A DNA stretch of 9,715 nt, taken from positions 1 to 9,715 of the forward strand of contig JAGVUJ010000033.1 in assembly GCA_019136325.1 (NCBI GenBank), in the 5' to 3' direction. The position numbers were made by a program, and so were the translations under genes. The notes beneath the pieces were generated by a model. It searched no databases and was not told the origin of the DNA. It was given only the letters and a program-made list of their open reading frames with translations. Origin of the DNA: Deltaproteobacteria bacterium. GTDB lineage: Bacteria; Desulfobacterota; Syntrophia; Syntrophales; Smithellaceae. This document shows positions 6,843-9,715 of the stretch, in pieces. Each line of letters opens with the position of its first letter. The first letter of the stretch is position 1.

Positions 6843-8354
6843 ATGAAAAGAAAAAGGATTATAACTCAATTTTTGCTATATGTTCTTATGTTTATGTTTT
6901 TGATTGTTGCCGGCTGTAGCGACGGCAGCGACGACGACGATGATAATCAAAATCAGCAGCAGTTATTTGTGACTGTTTCCGGTAAGGTAACCGAAGCAGG
7001 CGGGATTACCGGGGTACAGGGCGTCAATATTTCAGCCATGTACTCATTGACAATATTGAATGTCAAGATCTGGGAAGGTTCGATCAGCAGCGATTTGTTC
7101 AGCTATATTATCACAGATGCCAACGGCAATTACACATTGAGGCTGCCCGCAGCCTTGGTTGAGAAGTATAATGTTGTTCTGACGCCTGCCAAGAAGGGGT
7201 ATACCTTTACTCCCGCACGAAGAACATTTGACGTAGGTCTAACGGATATCACGGGTGTCGATTTTACAGCTGTCGAATCCTCCGTATATGGTCAGGCCGA
7301 TCTGGCCGGAACATGGCGCATGAATTTGCTCCGGACCGGTACGGAAAATATGTGGGTGCGTGCCCGCGTGACGATTGGCGCCACCGGCGTTGCACAGTGT
7401 TTGTCTTATGAAACCAGCGCTTCCGCAGGCGATACCACCTGCCCGGCAGACTTTGATCTGACATTGACCGTCAATGACGATACGGGTGCCATCATTCAAA
7501 GCGGCGCCTACGCTCCGGGTGACGGCGGTCATATGACCATGAACTCCGATAAAGATTTTGCCGCCGGTACGGCAACAGCGGGAACCAACAATCAAATCGT
7601 CATTGCCCAGAAGGAAGGCACCACCAATTACAGCAATGCCAATCTGGCCAGCCACAATTTCGTTGTTCACGGCATGGTTGTCGGTCAAACCAATGAATGG
7701 TGGTACGGTGCGGGTGCAACCGACAGCGCGCTGGCTGTCACCATGGATGAAGAAGTAGGTCCCACCGGTGCTCCTTCTGCAACCATCAATGGCGTAACGT
7801 TAGCCGTAGCGGTTGACGGCACTGTGACCCTGGTGGATGCCCTGGGGGCAAGAGCAAGCAATTTCGAAGGATTCCTCTCCGTGGACAAGAAAACCATGGT
7901 CGGCACCTACACGGATATTAACGGCGACTATCAGTTGATGGTGGTCCAGGTAACCGACGGTCAGGCCGTCGCCAATATGACCGGATCTTCCTATAACCAT
8001 CTGCTGGGTGTCGGCGATGACATTTTATGGGCGCATCATGACATTAATGTAAGCCGGTTCGAAACATCATTCCTGCCGGATATATTGGAACTCACGTTTG
8101 CTCTGGATGTCATGCTTTCCTACAACTGGAATTTGTCGGATAATTTGGTTTATACACCGGCACAGCGCTTGGCGCTCGTCAGTGTCAAGAAACTTAATAT
8201 TGCTCCGGGTGGTCAGACAACCGTCACGAATCCTGAAACTGATGCCATTGTTTTCCATGGACAGTTGGCCTTCGACGGCACGTTCATGGTCGGTACGGAA
8301 ACGATGGATTTAAAGGAAGGCACGATCTACACCCTTAATGTAATCACACATTAA
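6843..8354 (+). CDS. Secreted lipoprotein with carboxypeptidase-regulatory-like domain, function unknown
   Basis: The 503-residue product begins with a basic start (MKRKR), a hydrophobic core and lipobox VAGC, giving lipidated Cys25. An acidic low-complexity tether SDGSDDDDDNQNQQQ follows. Residues about 43-143 resemble a carboxypeptidase-regulatory-like beta-sandwich: VTVSGKVTEAG, ITDANGNYTLRLP, then KKGYTFTPARRTFDV and DFTAV. The remaining roughly 350 residues are beta-rich, begin LAGTWRMNLL, and contain three related segments near 206-258, 318-372 and 450-501. Two of these share F-x-G-x-L and MVGT-x-T. No catalytic motif is visible. Only two Cys besides the lipobox are present (about 186 and 200), possibly a disulfide. 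The ATG at 6843 has AAGGGGG 4 nt upstream. It is transcribed divergently from tolQ and ends 20 bp before a strong terminator, so it is probably monocistronic. The role is unknown; a surface or periplasmic binding protein is a guess from architecture. Confidence 0.88.
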   Translation: MKRKRIITQFLLYVLMFMFLIVAGCSDGSDDDDDNQNQQQLFVTVSGKVTEAGGITGVQGVNISAMYSLTILNVKIWEGSISSDLFSYIITDANGNYTLRLPAALVEKYNVVLTPAKKGYTFTPARRTFDVGLTDITGVDFTAVESSVYGQADLAGTWRMNLLRTGTENMWVRARVTIGATGVAQCLSYETSASAGDTTCPADFDLTLTVNDDTGAIIQSGAYAPGDGGHMTMNSDKDFAAGTATAGTNNQIVIAQKEGTTNYSNANLASHNFVVHGMVVGQTNEWWYGAGATDSALAVTMDEEVGPTGAPSATINGVTLAVAVDGTVTLVDALGARASNFEGFLSVDKKTMVGTYTDINGDYQLMVVQVTDGQAVANMTGSSYNHLLGVGDDILWAHHDINVSRFETSFLPDILELTFALDVMLSYNWNLSDNLVYTPAQRLALVSVKKLNIAPGGQTTVTNPETDAIVFHGQLAFDGTFMVGTETMDLKEGTIYTLNVITH

Positions 8355-8374
8355 TCATTGAAAATCAGATGAAC

Positions 8375-8411
8375 AAAAAACCCGCTCCTGAAACTGGGAG
8401 CGGGTTTTTTT
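8375..8411. terminator. Bidirectional intrinsic terminator
   Basis: A perfect 14-bp stem, AAAAAACCCGCTCC paired with GGAGCGGGTTTTTT, encloses the 8-nt loop TGAAACTG. A run of seven T follows on the plus strand, and six A on the other side give a T-run on the minus strand. It lies between the convergent lipoprotein gene (stop 8354) and epmA (stop 8433) and can end transcripts from both. Confidence 0.95.
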
Positions 8412-8432
8412 ATTTTTAAGATCCTATGTGGA

Positions 8433-9536
8433 TTAGAGATTTTCCGGAGAAAAGGCAATCACATCATCAATTCTTTTCGCGCCGGCTATTAACATGACCA
8501 GCCGGTCGATGCCCAGTGCGATGCCCGCGCAGTCGGGCAGCGATGCGAGCGATTGCAGAAAGAAATCCGGCATGTCGTAACGCGCCCAGCTTTTCGCGGC
8601 GCGCTTTTCTAAAGCCGCTTCGAAACGCTTTCTCTGTTCTTCCTGATCGGTGAGTTCCGAAAAGCCGTTGGCGATTTCCACTCCCCCGATATAGAGCTCA
8701 AATCTCTCGCTAACTTCAGGGTCATTGTTTTTCAGCCGGGCAAGCGCTGCAAGCTTTGCCGGATAGTCATATAGAAACGTTGGCCGGCCGGTTCCCAGTT
8801 GCGGCTCGACATATTCGACCAGACATTCATCGAATCTTTCCTGAGCCAGAGCGTCTTCCAGCGTTACCGGTGCATATTGCGAAAAAGCGTCCGCAACGGT
8901 GATCTTTTCCCAGGGAAGAGACAGATTTATTGTTTCGTTTTGGCAAACCATTTCAGTCATGCCTGACTCTCCGGCGACAGACCGGATCATTGTCTCGCAT
9001 TGATTCATCAATTGTTGATAATCAAATCCGGAGACGTACCATTCCAGCATGGTAAATTCCGGCAGATGCAAATCGCCCCTTTCACCGGCGCGGAAACATT
9101 TGGAGATTTGAAAAATTCGCGGATAACCGGCCGCCAGCATGCGCTTCATACAAAGTTCCGGCGAGGTCTGCAAAAACCAGTCTTCCGTGCGCAGGGCTTC
9201 GATGTGTTCTTCGGGAGTCGGCGCGGGAATTCTTAAAGGCGTTTCCACCTCCAGAAAACCGTTTTGAATGAAAAAGAGACGAAGACGCTGAATGAATTCG
9301 GCGCGCAACCGTAAGGCCTGCGATTTGCGAGCCAGAGTAAAGCTATGATCAGAATGGAATTCTTTCAAATCAATCAACCTATCAAAGACGTTATGGAGGA
9401 AAGGATTTTTTTTAACTGTCTTAGAGGCAAGGCGCGCCAAGGAAGAAGAGAGAGCGGTGTAATGTCTGATATATTGCCGGGACGAGGGCTGAAGCGCCGG
9501 TGCGGCATGCGCCGGACCTTCTCCGCCTATAAGCAT
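8433..9536 (-). CDS. epmA: EF-P lysyltransferase EpmA (GenX/PoxA), start uncertain
   Basis: EpmA is a lysyl-tRNA synthetase-like class II enzyme that attaches (beta-)lysine to a conserved lysine of elongation factor P; it lacks the tRNA anticodon-binding domain. The catalytic core is plain: EVETP (about 96-100), TSPELCMKRMLAAG, the motif 2 region FQISKCFRAGERGDLHLPEFTMLEWY (split here as FRAGE and PEFTMLEWY), RPTFLYDYPA, ERFELYIGGVEIANGF, and motif 3 GIALGIDRLVML near the C-terminus. The longest frame starts at ATG 9536 (367 residues), 13 bp after the efp stop but without a close ribosome site. Family members are about 300-325 residues and start near what is residue 57 here. TTG at 9368 has AGG 9 nt upstream and would give 311 residues (8433-9368). 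The first 56 residues resemble no part of the family. Cotranscribed with efp; ends at the terminator. No epmB (lysine 2,3-aminomutase) is in view. Confidence 0.93.
   Translation of the reverse strand: MLIGGEGPAHAAPALQPSSRQYIRHYTALSSSLARLASKTVKKNPFLHNVFDRLIDLKEFHSDHSFTLARKSQALRLRAEFIQRLRLFFIQNGFLEVETPLRIPAPTPEEHIEALRTEDWFLQTSPELCMKRMLAAGYPRIFQISKCFRAGERGDLHLPEFTMLEWYVSGFDYQQLMNQCETMIRSVAGESGMTEMVCQNETINLSLPWEKITVADAFSQYAPVTLEDALAQERFDECLVEYVEPQLGTGRPTFLYDYPAKLAALARLKNNDPEVSERFELYIGGVEIANGFSELTDQEEQRKRFEAALEKRAAKSWARYDMPDFFLQSLASLPDCAGIALGIDRLVMLIAGAKRIDDVIAFSPENL
9374..9508 (-). CDS. Possible 44-codon leader ORF between efp and the epmA core
   Basis: ATG 9508 has the best ribosome site in this region, GGAGAAGG (9517-9524) with 8-nt spacing. 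It opens a 44-codon frame shifted relative to the long epmA frame. It ends at TGA 9374-9376, only 5 nt before the alternative epmA TTG at 9368, an arrangement suited to translational coupling. The peptide (MPHRRFSPRPGNIS..., ending SSITSLIG) is basic and matches nothing I recognise. It overlaps the N-terminal extension of the 367-residue epmA frame, so at most one of the two is likely to be translated. It may be a chance frame. Confidence 0.25.
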   Translation of the reverse strand: MPHRRFSPRPGNISDITPLSLLPWRALPLRQLKKILSSITSLIG

Positions 9537-9549
9537 TTTACATAATCAG

Positions 9550-9715
9550 TTAACCTTTGACCCGGGTCAGGTACTCACCCGTGCGCGTATCTATCCGGAT
9601 TTTTTCTCCTTCGGTAACGAAGGTCGGCACCTGGATCGTGTATCCGGTCTGAACCTTGACCGGTTTTGTGTTGCCGGCAGCGGTATCGCCCTTGGCCCAG
9701 GGCTCGGCTTCCGTC
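9550..9715 (-). CDS. efp: Elongation factor P, C-terminal part (start outside the window)
   Basis: The minus-strand frame runs in from the window edge and ends at TAA 9550-9552, showing the last 54 residues. They carry the hallmark EF-P domain III sequence: [20 protein letters not shown], then [20 protein letters not shown] and LTRVKG. This is the OB-fold region (EF-P signature GDT-T and the DTRTGEYL ending). EF-P binds between the P and E sites and promotes peptide bonds at consecutive prolines. The domain I loop with the modified lysine lies outside the window, so the type of modification cannot be read. It is immediately upstream of epmA, whose product modifies it. Confidence 0.96.
   Translation of the reverse strand, partial: TEAEPWAKGDTAAGNTKPVKVQTGYTIQVPTFVTEGEKIRIDTRTGEYLTRVKG

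Overview
The window is an ordinary chromosomal segment from a Gram-negative (two-membrane) bacterium with intermediate GC content. The family mix suggests a deltaproteobacterium in the broad sense (Desulfobacterota, possibly Syntrophia-like): a tol operon led by tolQ without ybgC, a CpoB with a lipoprotein signal, a TPR protein paired with a LolB-like lipoprotein, and an efp-epmA pair. This placement is an inference from gene style, not from a marker gene. There is no mobile element, CRISPR array, tRNA or rRNA, and no stretch over 300 bases without a gene.

Layout. Bases 2-1817 (+ strand) hold the 3' end of a TPR-repeat protein and then a lipoprotein of the LolB/DUF4292-like type. Converging on them, 1842-6671 (- strand) is a complete Tol-Pal operon read right to left: tolQ, tolR, tolA, tolB, pal, cpoB. 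A promoter with a perfect -35 box lies ahead of tolQ, and a second candidate promoter lies in the 181-bp gap between tolB and pal. Divergent from tolQ, 6843-8354 (+) encodes a secreted lipoprotein of unknown function, with a carboxypeptidase-regulatory-like domain and a degenerate three-fold internal repeat. It ends at a strong bidirectional terminator (8375-8411) shared with the facing gene epmA (8433-9536, -). EpmA is the lysyl-tRNA-synthetase-like enzyme that modifies elongation factor P. The 3' end of the EF-P gene itself (9550-9715, -) lies just upstream of epmA.

How the genes work together. TolQ, TolR and TolA form the inner-membrane proton-driven motor and periplasmic linker. TolB is the periplasmic propeller and Pal the peptidoglycan-binding outer-membrane lipoprotein. 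CpoB is the periplasmic coiled-coil/TPR coordinator. Together they constrict the outer membrane during division and maintain its integrity. The LolB-like protein and the two other secreted lipoproteins make this an envelope-themed neighbourhood. efp and epmA are a separate translation module that relieves ribosome stalling at polyproline.

I found no convincing undescribed system. The points most worth a second look are the start of epmA (a 44-codon leader ORF with a better ribosome binding site than epmA's own ATG), the internal repeats of the unknown lipoprotein, the inverted repeat in front of it, a partly deleted TPR unit in the first gene, and the short TolA.
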